A stretch of 64,000 nucleotides of DNA, taken from contig SMMW01000080.1 in assembly GCA_004794655.1 (NCBI GenBank), positions 341,501 to 405,500 on the forward strand, read 5' to 3'. Source of the stretch: Marisa cornuarietis. Lineage: Eukaryota; Mollusca; Gastropoda; Architaenioglossa; Ampullariidae. This document shows, one piece after another, positions 11,202 through 22,385 of the stretch (within the stretch, counting starts at the first letter, position 1; every line of letters starts with the position of its first letter). A program made the translations under genes and the position numbers. The notes below the pieces were generated by a model. That model searched no databases and was not told the DNA's origin. It saw nothing but the letters and a program-made list of their open reading frames with translations.

Positions 11202-12293
11202 ATGGGATCTCCAAACACGACTGTTTTCTTCGAGGACAGTGTGGTCCTCCAACCAGAAGACGACCCCATCAACATCTTGAGCATAAAAGTATCAAGGATG
11301 ATAGAAAAGTTCATTCTGGCTTTCCAACCGTGCGTGCTGGTCATCGGCTTGTCCACTAACGTGGTCAACGGTGTGGTGTTCTGGCGCCAGGGACTACGTG
11401 ACCGGATGAACCTCTGCCTCTTCTGTCTGTCCCTTGCAGACTTGGGTTACCTGGTAACCATACTTCTTCTTCTCACTGTCAGCTCCATCGTGGCACTAAT
11501 AGATACAAATCTTATTGCGGTTTACAGTGTCAAGTCGACGACTTATGGTCTGGGTTTTATGTTTGCCACTGCGGCGTTGTCTCGCTTGATCTCCATGGTG
11601 ATCGCAGTAGAGCGATGTCTGTGTGTCGTGTTTCCTTTACAAGCCACGTCCCTCATTCGGACCCGCACTGTGGCCAGTCTTTTAGGTGCCTTCTTTGTTT
11701 TTCTGTTTTTGTGTCCTTCTACAGTTCCCTTGTTTAAGGATATTAGGTGCGCTACAGACAATGCCACTGGCCATGTAAGTTGTTTGACCATGGTCTCTTT
11801 GTCATACAGAGAGAATTATTTGATGCTGAAAGTTATTTATAGCGTTATTCCCAGAGTTGTTGTACCTGTAGGCACTTTCCTCATTATCGTAGTCGCTACA
11901 TGTATCACAGTAGTTCGGCTGAGAGCCGCCATGTCTTGGCGCCAGCAAACCAGCTCCAGTAGAGGTGAGGCCCAATGCCAGCAGAGCCAGCAGATTGCGC
12001 TGACCAAAATGCTCGTGGTCATCTCGTGCATCGACATCACGTGCTCAACTCTATCTGTCATCCAAGCGATGGTTGAGAGTTACCGCCCCGACTTTTTGAC
12101 AGGCGGACCTTTGTACAATCTGGTGAGAACAACAGGAAGTCTGAGCACGGTCTTCATATGCATCAACAGTTCCGTCAACTTCTTCGTTTACATCACGCGT
12201 TCTACTCGCTACCGACATGAGCTGCAGATGCTGTGCTGCTTAACACCATCTTTGCCTAAAGAAAAACGATTCAATGCTACAACGTCAGCATAA
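11202..12293 (+). CDS. Receptor 1: rhodopsin-type GPCR, probable chemosensory receptor (363 aa)
   Basis: Predicted seven-helix plasma-membrane receptor that signals through G proteins; ligand unknown. Helices: TM1 about 37-61, TM2 70-95 (LSLAD, D80 = D2.50), TM3 115-139 ending in ERC (137-139, in place of DRY), TM4 156-176, TM5 208-238, TM6 266-290, TM7 313-333 with NFFVY (326-330, in place of NPxxY). The N-terminal tail carries N5-T-T (possible glycan) and DDPINILS (20-27). Extracellular loop 2 has C183, C194 and sequon N187-A-T. No cysteine sits at the top of TM3. The third inner loop (SWRQQTSSS) is basic and Ser-rich. The start at 11202 (aaaATGG) aligns with MASPNTT in receptor 2. One exon, no close polyadenylation signal seen. 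The family call rests on resemblance to gastropod chemosensory receptor clusters. Confidence 0.88.
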   Translation: MGSPNTTVFFEDSVVLQPEDDPINILSIKVSRMIEKFILAFQPCVLVIGLSTNVVNGVVFWRQGLRDRMNLCLFCLSLADLGYLVTILLLLTVSSIVALIDTNLIAVYSVKSTTYGLGFMFATAALSRLISMVIAVERCLCVVFPLQATSLIRTRTVASLLGAFFVFLFLCPSTVPLFKDIRCATDNATGHVSCLTMVSLSYRENYLMLKVIYSVIPRVVVPVGTFLIIVVATCITVVRLRAAMSWRQQTSSSRGEAQCQQSQQIALTKMLVVISCIDITCSTLSVIQAMVESYRPDFLTGGPLYNLVRTTGSLSTVFICINSSVNFFVYITRSTRYRHELQMLCCLTPSLPKEKRFNATTSA

Positions 12294-13463
12294 AGAGCTT
12301 CGGTGAAATAATAAGCGTAGCGTTTCTAAACCATAGTTTGAGCGATTTTTTATCCGTTATATTTATTGGAACCTGGATTTTTGATTATAGTAAAAATTAG
12401 AAAATGAGACAGAGTCCTTTCTTAACAATGCTGGGTGCAGCAACTTTTAACTCTGTCTTTGCTTCGTCTTTGAAATACAAATTTCGCACTTAAGATATTA
12501 AAATGCATTAGATAACAGGAGATAGGTAAATACAGATAACTGAGTGATAAAGGTACATGCAACCGTAGTCTGCAGGATTTTTGTGCTCATTTTCAGAGCT
12601 GGTCCCCAGTTCGAAGGTGCCACGGACGTGATTATGTTTTTCCCCCACAAGGTTTTATTACTGACCTGTTCTACTCATGTTCTACAACCAAATCGTGACC
12701 CCAACCGAGCGTTTTCTCTGGTCAGTAACTCTGCCAAAATAGAAACCCACACCTATACCTTATCCAACACCCTAACCATAACACAGACCTTAAGTTCTCC
12801 ACAACAAGAAAAAAAGTACAAATCAAGCTGTGAATAATAAAAAAGTAGCTGATAATAAAAAAGCCCGAACATGCAGCCTTGGCAATCAAAGCTGCTCACC
12901 TTTACTTACTACTCTATGGCAGATTCAGCCACAATGATCCCCAGTTAGTATTTTTGAAGTACAACATTTTGATAAAAGGACAGACTAAAAGATGACTTGC
13001 ATATTCGTGGCAGAACTTCATCGGAAAATATAGTCGCCTCCCAGACCGATGACTAAAGAAACATTTTCCTTGAATTCCTGACTTATTAGCAGAGAATCAA
13101 TTTCTTCTGTAGGGAGTTTGTCGTGTTTGTTATACTTCAACTGCTATTAAATCTACAGATAAAGCCAGATATCAGGAACACAATAATTGTAAAGACTAAA
13201 AAATAACTCTTAGGTTTAGTAATTATTTCTTGTGTTTATTAACACTCCAGTTTATTAATTATATCATGTTTATTCATTCTGTAACTAAGGTTTATTCGTT
13301 GACTTTCAAATTTATTTATTGAGAACTCATATTTTTTAATGCGTATGGTTATTCATAACACAGGACTGGAATTTTGAACGTGCATTCACTTAGTAGCGTG
13401 TGACACTAAGTATTAAATCAATGTTGATCGCTAAACTTCGTCACACAATTATCAACTGATCTT
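12294..13463. other. Downstream region of receptor 1, paralogous to that of receptor 2
   Basis: 12,540-13,400 aligns in patches with 22,000-23,140 (GACCTGTTCTACT / GACCTGTCCTAAT, AAAAGTACAAATC, GAATAA(T/C)A, TTTATTCGTT). It holds no convincing gene. The 97-codon frame at 12544 uses a non-ATG start and lacks family features. The LINE remnant at 13,464 marks the end of the match. Confidence 0.65.
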
Positions 13464-14350
13464 TACTTTTAGCTTCAGAAAGGCTTTCGACAGAGTCTGG
13501 AACGAGGCATGTGAGGCAAAAATTCATCGAAGAACTGTACAACGAGTGCACTACTGCTGAAAAAAATAAGAGCTTAAGTTACTTTCGCAGTACAGTAAGT
13601 GTACCTCAAGTGTGTCCTCCATTACTTGTACATCGTCTTGGAGAACACCATCACAACCGCCACACTTCCATTTCCATCTTCGATTTGCAACCTACGCTTT
13701 TCTGGGACATAGACCTGTTAGCAGGTACTAACAAAGAACTCCATCATCTTACCAGCAGACTGACGGACAGTTCGAACGCATATAAAATAGAGACTAGCAC
13801 TGATGAGATCAAAGCCACGATCACTGGCAACCGCAAAACAGAGATTTACATGAAGGGGGTACGGCTTGAAGAGGTAAGAAACTTTAAGTACCTGGGAGCC
13901 ACCCTCTCCAAGGACGAAGGCTCCACGACAGATATCCGCATCAGGATCGCAACAGCAACAGCGGCGGTGGCTAGACTAGACATGACTAGTACAGCCAAAA
14001 CATCAGGTTCATTTCAAAGAACAATCTATACAAATCTCTTGTAGTGCCGATCCTGCTCTACGATGTGACACGTGGACTCTGCTCGATGACAGGAAGAGGA
14101 GAATCCAGGCATTCGAGAGCAAGTGGCTGAGGAGGCTGGTCTGGATCTCATACAAAAAAGAAAAAAACAATGACTCTGTACGAAGTATGGTTGTCACACC
14201 AGGAATCTCTATTTGCAAAAGTCAAGTGACCTAAACTAGTCTGGTTTGGCCATGTGACCCGACACCTTGTCGAAGGTACCTTGGAGAGTGGTCGACGCCG
14301 CGGTGGCCAGAGAAAAAAAAACTGGCTTACGAACGAGACTGACTGACTCA
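13464..14350 (+). pseudogene. RTE-like LINE remnant, copy 2
   Basis: Starts with RT motif A (SFRKAFDRVWNEA, about 13470-13508), then shows a decayed catalytic site (FWDIDLLAGTN where copy 3 has FADDIDLLAGTN), KYLGATLSKDEGSTTDIRIR and, in another frame after 14041, the C-terminal region with multiple stops. The longest open part is 13511-14044. The active-site loss and at least two frame changes make it inert. It is the same family as the copies at 0.84 and 16.3 kb. Confidence 0.8.
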
Positions 14351-14487
14351 CTCAGCCAGCGTGAGATTCACCTGTAATAGCGCTCACAAACTGATTTTGC
14401 ATCATTTGGCTATGAAGTCGATGTTATGAATGCTGTTCTCCCATATATACATGCGAATAGCGTGAATCCGAACACAGTTTCATTTTT

Positions 14488-16140
14488 TTGGGGGGGAGGC
14501 TGCTGCTACAGCTTTGTAATGCCCGCGACTTAACAATCTTGAACGGTACCTGTGCTGGAGATGTAAGGGATCGATATACATACATAAGCGACATAGACAG
14601 TAGAACAATTGATTATTTCATTTGTTCCAGAGAAATAGGGCGAGGCAAATTTAGTCTAGAAGTAGTGAGGAAATTCGAATCAAAGAACCTTCCCTTGCGG
14701 TTGACCTTAGACAGGGACAAAGTTTCAGTATAGACAGAACCAGTAATTAAGGACAACATTATCTGGAAGGAAAGCAAAGGTCAGTCTTTCGTTTTCAACA
14801 TAACAAGAGAAAAAGTTTGTGAGAAATTAAACGATGTTCCTGATAAGCTAGATGTCTCTATAGAACAGTCAGGAGAACTTTTTTCACGCTAGAAAGTCAA
14901 ATATGCCCATTAGAGATTAACGATGTAGATAACACCAAAAAGAAGTGATTTTAGCTGTAAGTCATCTGCAACTAAGTAAGGCTCCAGAAACTGATGGAAT
15001 ACTTGCAAAAATGTTAAAAGCCTGTCAGTATCATATACTAGGGTTTCAAGTGACCTTACTTAACAAATTTTTTTAACAAAGGAAAATATCAAAAAGCTTG
15101 GACCGGTGCGACAATCATCCTATTATTTAAAACTGGGAACTGAGAGAGCCCGGACAATTAAAGAGGGGTATCAATAATTAGTACAGTAAGTAAAGTGCTT
15201 GCATATATTCTGAGCTTAAGATTAACAAAGATGGCAGAGGAAAATGGTAAAATAACTGAGGAGACAAGTAGTTTCAGGGAAGGATATTCCACTACAGAAA
15301 ATATCTTTATACTGTATGCTATTGTACAACGATATTTACTTAAAAGATCGGGTAAAGTGTATGTACAGTTCGTGGATTTTAGAAAGGCATTTAAAATGAA
15401 TAATAGAAACAAACTTTGGAATGTTTAAAGTAACCAAGGAGGCAAGATGCTCACCATTTTACAAAGTATGTACCATAACATCAAAGCCTGTGTAAGGCAC
15501 AATGACGGATTCACTGTCCGATGTTAAGTGTCCGATTGGAGTAAGGCAGGGCTGTTTCTGTCGCCCATTTTCTTTACGTTCTTCAGTTAGCGTTTGACGT
15601 GTCACAGAACGGCATTCATGGCATCCAACTTGTTCCAGATACAGCACGGGTCCTTTTACTGCTCTTCGCGAATGATGTTGTACTTAAATCATATTCTATT
15701 CTATTGCTGGCCTCCAAAAACGACTTTTAAAAAAATATGCTGATGGTTTCGGAATGACTGTGAACCTCAGCAAAATCAAAGTCATCGTGTCAAGGAAAGG
15801 GGGATTTCTAGCGTAAAGGAAGTCGTGGTATTATGGTATTGAAAAGATAGAGGTTGTTAACATGTGTAAGTATCTAGGTCTCTATTTTACAACTAAACTC
15901 TCCCTCTATCATGCTAAAGCCAACCTCAGAACCTTCGAGCTATTAAAATGCCCATGGAAAACAAGAGATATATCGAGAAACGTTGTATCGACACTTACTT
16001 GCGGGTCGGAAATCTGGGATTTTCAAAAGTTTGAAAAGGTACATATGCTCAGCTGAAAACTTTTTAATGTAGGTCTCCAAAGATCAAGCAGAATGATATG
16101 TGGCGTTCTGGGACGCTGTCCACTGCAAACAAAAGTTAAG
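14488..16140 (+). pseudogene. Second LINE type, degraded endonuclease-RT remnant
   Basis: A different non-LTR element from its neighbours. 14488-14733 reads as the end of an endonuclease (LLQLCNARDLTILNGTC, then a YTYIS...TIDYFICS core). 15195-15428 reads as RT fingers and motif A (ISTVSKVLAYILSLRL just upstream, SFREGYSTTENIFILY, VQFVDFRKAF). Near 15655-15690 the catalytic loop reads LLFANDVVL, so the first catalytic Asp of FADD is Asn. 15862-16056 covers a later RT segment (MCKYLGLYFTTKLSLYHAKANL). Many stops and frame changes. The clade is uncertain (CR1- or RTE-related). Confidence 0.7.
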
Positions 16141-16259
16141 TGAATTGAGTACTGGTTCGTCTTATTTATATGGATGACACAAGACTTCTCAGAAAAGCTT
16201 GCATTATATTATATTTTCTACAATAAAATGTTAAGAATACTTGGGCTTTATTTGTAAAA

Positions 16260-17665
16260 GTACTTCTTTGTGTTAATGGTTTTGACTATGTAGGGCTCCA
16301 GCAAAGTGTCGGTAGAAGAAATGCTTTTAGGACCTTCAGACAAAGACATAGATGTCTAAGTTGTTGAAGCGCTGTATAACAGCTCAACGAGTACAGTACT
16401 GCTGAACAACCAAATAGGAGCTTACTTTCGCACCACAGTAGGGGTACGTCAAGGATGTCCCCTATCACCCGTGCTGTTCAATATATTCTTGGAGAACATC
16501 ATGCTTGAAGCTCTTCACGACCATCATACCTCCATTTCAATCGGTGGAAGACCAATCTGCAACCTACGCTTTGCAGATGACATAGATCTGTTAGCAGGTA
16601 CAAACAAGGAACTGCAAGACCTCACCAACAGACTGACAGACAGCTCAAACGCATATGGAATGGAGACCAGCACTGAAAAGACCAAAGTTATGATTAATGG
16701 CAACGGCAAAGCAGAGATCTTTATGAACGGGGTACAGCTCGAAGAGGTAAGTAGCTTCAAGTACTTGGGAGCCACCCTCTCCAAGGACCGCAGCTCCACG
16801 CAAGATATCCGCATCAGGATCGCAACAGCAACAGCAGCAATGGCTAGGCTAGATAGGATCTGGCATAGCCACAAGATAAGGTTCACTACCAAATACAGGC
16901 TATATAAATCCCTGGTAGTGCCGATCCTGCTCTACAGATGCGACACGTGGACTCTACTCGCCGAAACGGAAAGGAAAATCCAGGCATTCGAGAACAAGTG
17001 CCTGAGGAGACTGCTCCGGATCTTATACAAAGAACACAAAACCAACGACTTTGTAAGAAACAAGATTGCCACACTCAAAGGTCATCAGGAACCTCTACTA
17101 TCAACAGTCAAGCGATGTAAGCTGGTCTTCTTTGGTCATGTAACCCGGCACGACACCTTGTCAAAGACTATCCTTCAAGGCACTTTGGAGGGTGGCCGAA
17201 GCCGCGGTGGCCAGAGAAAGAACTGGCTTACGAACGTCAAAGACTGTAAAAAAAAGGTAAGGTAAGGTAAAGGTCATCCCATAACCTTTTCAGGTCGTAG
17301 GGGAGTGAGGTGTAAGAGACCCCACTTTTCTCGGGGCCAGCATTTACATGAGGGTGGTGCCAATCTCCTCTCCCTCGCTGCCTTACCTTCCCTAACCCTC
17401 TATGGAGTCAGGTACCCATTCCCGTCAGCTGGGTCGACTGGGGGAAGTTTGTTGCGCTTATTGGGAATTGAACCAGCGCGCTCTCGGTTCAGAAGCCAGC
17501 GCTCTAACCACTCGGCCATCCGCTTACCCAAAGACTGTACTTGTCGTCCTGTGCAGGACCTGCTGACTATCGCCCACAATAGGCAAGAGTGGCGGGCCCT
17601 GTCAGCTGCCGCGTCTATCCATGTGCTCCCCCCAACGCCAGATGCCAGGCAAGGGACGACTGACT
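16260..17665 (+). pseudogene. RTE-like LINE remnant, copy 3, split by a SINE
   Basis: Best-preserved copy of the family. The frame is open from 16360 to 17265 (about 300 codons): NNQIGAYFRTTVGVRQGCPL (motif B), NLRFADDIDLLAGTN (motif C), KYLGATLSKDRSS, YRLYKSLVVPILLYRCDTWT, then VTRHDTLSKTILQGTLEGG. The SINE at 17249-17528 then interrupts it, and the LINE resumes at 17540-17665 (RPVQDLLTIAHNRQEWRALS). 5' truncated, lacking endonuclease and motif A. Rejoining across the SINE and removing one target duplication would give a continuous tail, so the LINE was more intact when the SINE landed. Confidence 0.85.
17249..17528 (-). mobile_element. tRNA-derived SINE inserted in LINE copy 3
   Basis: The minus strand starts with a tRNA-like head: A box TGGCCGAGTGG (17508-17518) and B box GGTTCAATTCC (17464-17474), as in a Ser/Leu-type tRNA. 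A tRNA-unrelated body follows (GTCGACCCAGCTGACGGGAA, 17421-17440), then a tail of CCTTACC repeats and T/A run at 17249-17275. It is bracketed by an 11-bp direct repeat CAAAGACTGTA (17238-17248 and 17529-17539), a standard LINE-mobilised target duplication. Expected to be transcribed by RNA polymerase III. Confidence 0.9.
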
Positions 17666-18099
17666 GATTGATTGTTTCCAACAAGACTGGCAATTGGTAT
17701 ATATAAAAGTGAAAGATTTGAACTGTCTTCTACTTTTAAGAGCTATGTATAGCGAGCGATTTGCGTAAATATATTAATTATACGCTAAATTCAGATATTA
17801 AAAATATCACTATAAAATGGTGTATCTCCTAGACAGTTGATTTGCTAACGATGCAAGCATGAGACTGAAGATATACTTGTTCAATTGTGCTGCCTATGGC
17901 AGCTAAAGATCGAAAATTGATGTCTTAAAATCTACAAAACCAAATGCCCAGGGCACAGATGAGAGTCATGCGAGTGTTTGACAGCTCTGAAGCGACCATC
18001 AAATTTCTATATATTTGAACCATATATTAAAAATACAGGAATAAAATGTGAATATTAATATGGACAAGTGGAAACTGTAGTATGTAAGATGTAATGTTA
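17666..18099. other. Intergenic, nothing recognised
   Basis: AT-rich, no open frames of note and no match noticed elsewhere in the window. Confidence 0.4.
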
Positions 18100-19430
18100 T
18101 TAAAATATTATTGATGTTGTTTTATGTATCTTCCTTGAAACAAACTGAAGGGTTTTCTCAATAAAGCACTCACTCCCTGTTACATGAACGTCTGCAGTTA
18201 CTTTCGGACGGGACAAAATAACCACCAACAAAAATCTCACTCTGTTGCTACCCGCCATGAGATCAATGTCGTCAGCAAAGCAGATGTTACTGAGTAGCCT
18301 CCGACCGATCGACAAGGAAGTGTGATAGTCCTGTATCGCACATGATTTTATCCTGGTAAATATTTAGCAGCATTGGAGACAGAAATCATCCCTGGCGTAC
18401 ACCCACCGTCACGGAAAAGAGCTTACCCACTTGGGTATTGAAGAGTACCAAGCTCCTGGAGATGTGCAGCGCCTTGATGGTGCGTACCTGACATTCCTTC
18501 ACATTGAATGGGCGCAGTACATTCCATATCCCTTCGTCTTATGTTCTATCGAACGCTTTTTAAAATCAATAAAGTTATGATACAAATCTTAACCATGCTG
18601 AAGCTGCTTCTCGAGAAGGACTCGACTGTTGAAGATTTGGTCCCCTGTACTCCTTCCACCCTTTAATCCGGCTTGTTCCTCAGCTAGTATCTCCTCTGCC
18701 GCCGGCGTGAGGTGGTTTGGATCACTCCCTGGTTACCCAGATTTTCTTCTAGCATGGTGTGGTGAGAGCCTTCATTATCTCTTCTCCACCACCCTTGATC
18801 TCCTCTGCGACTTTGTCCAACCCGGGGGGCTTTCCTCTCTTCAGGCTCCGAATAGCCTGCCCGAGCTCCTCACGTAGGAATTTCAGGTCCTGGGGTCACT
18901 ATTATTATTCGTGAAGCAGGACTCGCCTTTTCGTCCGAGGTCAAGATTGCCTCCTTGATATGGCCCGAGAGTCTATCCACATTGTAGTCACTAAGGTTCA
19001 GGGCGACGAACTCCCCCCAACCCCACGACTTGCCCCTGGAAAAGGTCTGCAACCTTAGGGTGTCGTAATTTCTCTACGTCCAAAAGAATGCGCAGATTGG
19101 TCGTGCGCCGCTTCACCGATAACTTCAAGCGCATGGTCGATAGGACAAGGTTGTGGTCACTGTTAATATATGGATATGCCCTTGTCTTAGCCTGGTTGAT
19201 GCTCGTTTTGAAACGCCTTGGCAGCAAGATGAAGTCGATCGGATTGCAATCGACTCATCAAGAGAGTGCCAGATGACAAGCCATGCCCCTCTGTGAGGAT
19301 GCAACGTGATGGCAAGGGTCAACCAGTGACTCAGTGCAAACAGCCAGAGGCCCCGCTCGCTTTTCTCACCAAGGCCGAAGCGGCCAACCCTGCCTGGCCG
19401 GTGCATTTGTCGAGGAAGGCCATACCACTG
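18100..19430 (-). pseudogene. RTE-like LINE remnant, minus strand (endonuclease and RT)
   Basis: Read on the minus strand from 19430 down: endonuclease C-terminal half in shifting frames (GRVGRFGLGEKSERGLWLFA, then SDHNLVLSTMRLKLSVK at about 19105-19155), RT fingers (GGGEEIMKALTT; EEQAGF region near 18665), a motif B remnant (GVRQG followed by a stop, then LSPMLLNI, about 18360-18400) and motif C NICFADDIDLMAGSN (18250-18290). Nearly every segment is in a different frame, with several stops. Same lineage as the fragment at 9748-9995. Confidence 0.75.
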
Positions 19431-20855
19431 AATGCTGTGTGATCATCCTGCTCTTTTTATAGGGGTTACTCCCTTAGCTTTAATCTCTCCCGAAATCGCC
19501 CACACGGCACCGGAGCCAGAGAGGCTGACAACGGACACAGGGCAAAGCCCTCGGACCGAGATCGATCTAAGGGCATTGCAGACCTGTTATTGTTCAGTCT
19601 TGTGTGGCTAAACGCCAGTTGTCCATATACTTTGCTAAATAGTCCCCCGATTCCTTACTCACATACGCAAATCACAAGCCACCAACCCACTTTTTCTATT
19701 TCCCATTCCCTCCCTATCCAAATGATTTTTAATAAAGCAGGTTTGTGACACTCACTCTACTGCTCAGTAAAGCCCAAAACATAAATATCGCCACAGTCAC
19801 TGGTTACATCGAAGGCTTTCGTAGTTACCCTGAAAAATAACGCAACTGAAAAAGTCCAAAAAAATTTGTTCTCTTACTACTAGGACCGAAACCACACCCT
19901 TTCTTCACATTCTGTCACAGTGAAATCTATCGAGTTGTCAAATAATCAAAAGTGCTTTTTATTTTCATATTTGTTGCGGGCTTGTTTGCATAAAATTTTA
20001 GTCTACATGTCTGACGCGTGATTACTGAAGACTGGAGTGCCATTATAGCATCAAAAATTTGCTCCAGAAAAGGATGTGTATGTAAATAAACTTAACGATT
20101 AGTTTTTAAATCTCTTATTCTTATATAGTTTACGGCGTGAAAACGTATTTCGTCCCGGGAAAAGATTATATCAAGTCTAGATTTGTTATACTTTGTTCCT
20201 AACGAGGAAAAAGATAAAGGTTTAAAGACTGCTTGTTGACTTAAAGGTTTTTGTCCCGAGTGTAACTTCATTTTATCTGATTTTTCTTTAAGACGTTGAA
20301 AGACTTTTTAAACAGCAAGAAATAGAAACAAAGTTGTGAAAAAAGACCTGAAAATCATGTAAGGGTGTGTCATTATATCTATAAAAACTATTGAAACAGC
20401 ATCATATATATAGATATAAGTTTTTGTATCGCCATTTGATTGTTTGTTCTTTTTTCATCACGCAGTGTAGGTAAAAGTGATCATAACATAGACAAGATAC
20501 AGCGTATTACGAATGATGAACAATCACGGAAATATTTTGTGTGAATGAGATCGGGCGCTTCAGTTAACGGAGGAATAGGTCTTCACTAACCCGAAAAGAA
20601 AGACCAGTCGTTCGTATGTTACTGTAATGTCTTTTAACATTTCGGGACTGGAAATATGACAACCGGAGAAGACAAAGGATTAACATTTTAGGCTCATGAC
20701 TGTGAGGAACACAGAATTAACTCTAAACGTTCAGTAAAATTCTAGATGGCTTTTTGATAATGTTGATTGCGAAGGACTCAGAACTGGTCTTTTTATAGTC
20801 AACATAGTCCAAGCCTCATCACTTCTACAAACAGAAAAGAGACGAGACATGTAAA
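19431..20855 (+). other. Upstream region of receptor 2, duplicated from receptor 1
   Basis: 19,431-19,690 shows nothing recognisable. From about 19,690 the sequence parallels 10,040-11,201 up to the receptor start; the distance from the shared AAATGATTT landmark to the ATG is the same (about 1.14 kb) in both. Confidence 0.7.
20404..20420 (+). promoter_or_regulatory. Candidate TATA element of receptor 2
   Basis: ATATATATAGATATAAG about 440 bp before the ATG, at the equivalent place to 10686-10697 before receptor 1, both following the shared GTGTCATTATATCTA. Weak evidence. Confidence 0.35.
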
Positions 20856-21932
20856 ATGGCATCTCCAAACACTACCGTTTTCTCCGATGACAGTGTGATC
20901 TTCCAGCCAGGAGACGACCCCATCAACATCTTGAGCAAGGAAGCATCAAGGATGATAGACAAGTTCATCCTGGCATTCCAGCCATGTGTGCTGGTCATCG
21001 GGCTGTTTACTAACATGTTTAACGTTGTGGTGTTCTGTCGCCAGGGACTACGTGACCGGATGAACCTCTGCCTCTTCTGTCTGTCCCTTGCAGACTTTGC
21101 TTACCTGCTAACTATACTCCTCACTCTTACTGTCAGCTCCATAATGATACAGATCGAATCCCGTTTCGCCGAAGAATACAATATCAAGTCGATGACGTAC
21201 GGTGTGGGTTTTGTGTTCGGCACAGCGGCGCTGTCTCGCTTGATCTCCATGGTGATCGCAGTGGAGCGATGCCTGTGCGTTGTTTTTCCTTTACAAGCCA
21301 CGTCCCTCATTCGGACCCGAACTATGGCCAGTCTTTTAGCCTTCCTCTTTTTTTCTGTGTTATTGTGCTATTCTACTGTGCCCTTGTGCAAGGAAGTTAA
21401 ATGCTTTACTGACAATGTTACCGGCCAGGTAAGTTGTTTGACCACGGTCTCTTCCTTATTCAAACAGAATTATTTGATGTGGAAAGTTATTTATAGCGTT
21501 ATTCCCAGAGTTATCGTCCCTGCAGGAACTTTCCTCATTATCGTAGTCGCTACATGTATCACGGTAGTTCGGCTGAGAGCCGCCATGTCTTGGCGCCAGC
21601 AAACCAGCTCCAGTGGAGGTGAGGCCCAATGCCAGCAGACTGCGCTGACCAAAATGCTTGTGGTCATCTCGTGCATAGACATCACATGTTCAACTCCATC
21701 TGTCATTCAAGCAATGATCGAGAGTTATCGCCCCGACTTCTTGACAGGTGGACTGTACAATTTGTTGAGAGCAACAGGACGTCTGAGCACGGTCTTTATT
21801 TGCATTAACAGTTCCATCAACTTTTTTGTTTATTTCGCACGTTCTACTCGCTACCGCCTCGAGCTGCAGATGTTCTTCTCTAGGCTATCTTTACATAAAG
21901 CTTACCTAAACTCTGTCAAACAGAACCGATAA
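20856..21932 (+). CDS. Receptor 2: rhodopsin-type GPCR, probable chemosensory receptor (358 aa)
   Basis: Closest to receptor 1 in N-terminus and upstream DNA. The tail has N5-T-T and DDPINILS (20-27). TM1 about 37-61, TM2 with LSLAD (D80), TM3 ending ERC (137-139), TM5 about 206-238, TM6 starting ALTKMLVVISCID, TM7 with NFFVY followed by FARSTRYR. Loop 2 keeps the cysteine pair C183/C194 around sequon N187-V-T. Differences from the family: the inner end of TM1 reads FCRQGL rather than FWRQGL, TNMFN replaces TNVVN, and one residue is missing in TGGLYNLL. The ATG at 20856 matches the MASPNTT start of its relatives. A polyadenylation signal AATAAA lies at 21954-21959, only 22 bp past the stop. 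Single exon, frame intact. Confidence 0.88.
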   Translation: MASPNTTVFSDDSVIFQPGDDPINILSKEASRMIDKFILAFQPCVLVIGLFTNMFNVVVFCRQGLRDRMNLCLFCLSLADFAYLLTILLTLTVSSIMIQIESRFAEEYNIKSMTYGVGFVFGTAALSRLISMVIAVERCLCVVFPLQATSLIRTRTMASLLAFLFFSVLLCYSTVPLCKEVKCFTDNVTGQVSCLTTVSSLFKQNYLMWKVIYSVIPRVIVPAGTFLIIVVATCITVVRLRAAMSWRQQTSSSGGEAQCQQTALTKMLVVISCIDITCSTPSVIQAMIESYRPDFLTGGLYNLLRATGRLSTVFICINSSINFFVYFARSTRYRLELQMFFSRLSLHKAYLNSVKQNR

Positions 21933-22319
21933 CTAAGAAACACATGTGTACTGAATAAAATCAGATATCCATTATTTAATATACCTCAGATTGATTGATG
22001 AAGAGGTTTTGGGGAACCGTAACCTACAAGACTTTTGGATTCGATTTGAGAGCAGAAGGTCTCCAGTTCCCGGGCCTATGTTTTCCTTACACGCGATTCT
22101 GCTACTGACCTGTCCTAATTATATGCAAAGAACCCAGTCCAGTTGCCAACAACAACACCTTGACCCCATCTGAACGTTTTCTCCGGTCCATCATTTTGCC
22201 AAATAAAAGCTAGCCCGTACCCTTACTCCAGATACTAACGTGCGCCAAACCCTCACCCTTTCCCAAACAGTACCGCTAAGCTTAACATCAGTGTGTTAAA
22301 CGCACACTTTTTGAGAGGG

Positions 22320-22385
<66 letters not shown>

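Noticed and set aside
17464..17518. tRNA gene with Ser/Leu-like A and B boxes, and a similar one at 26139-26202
   Set aside because: Both are heads of SINEs: the tRNA fold is incomplete and is followed by SINE bodies; one has flanking target duplications.
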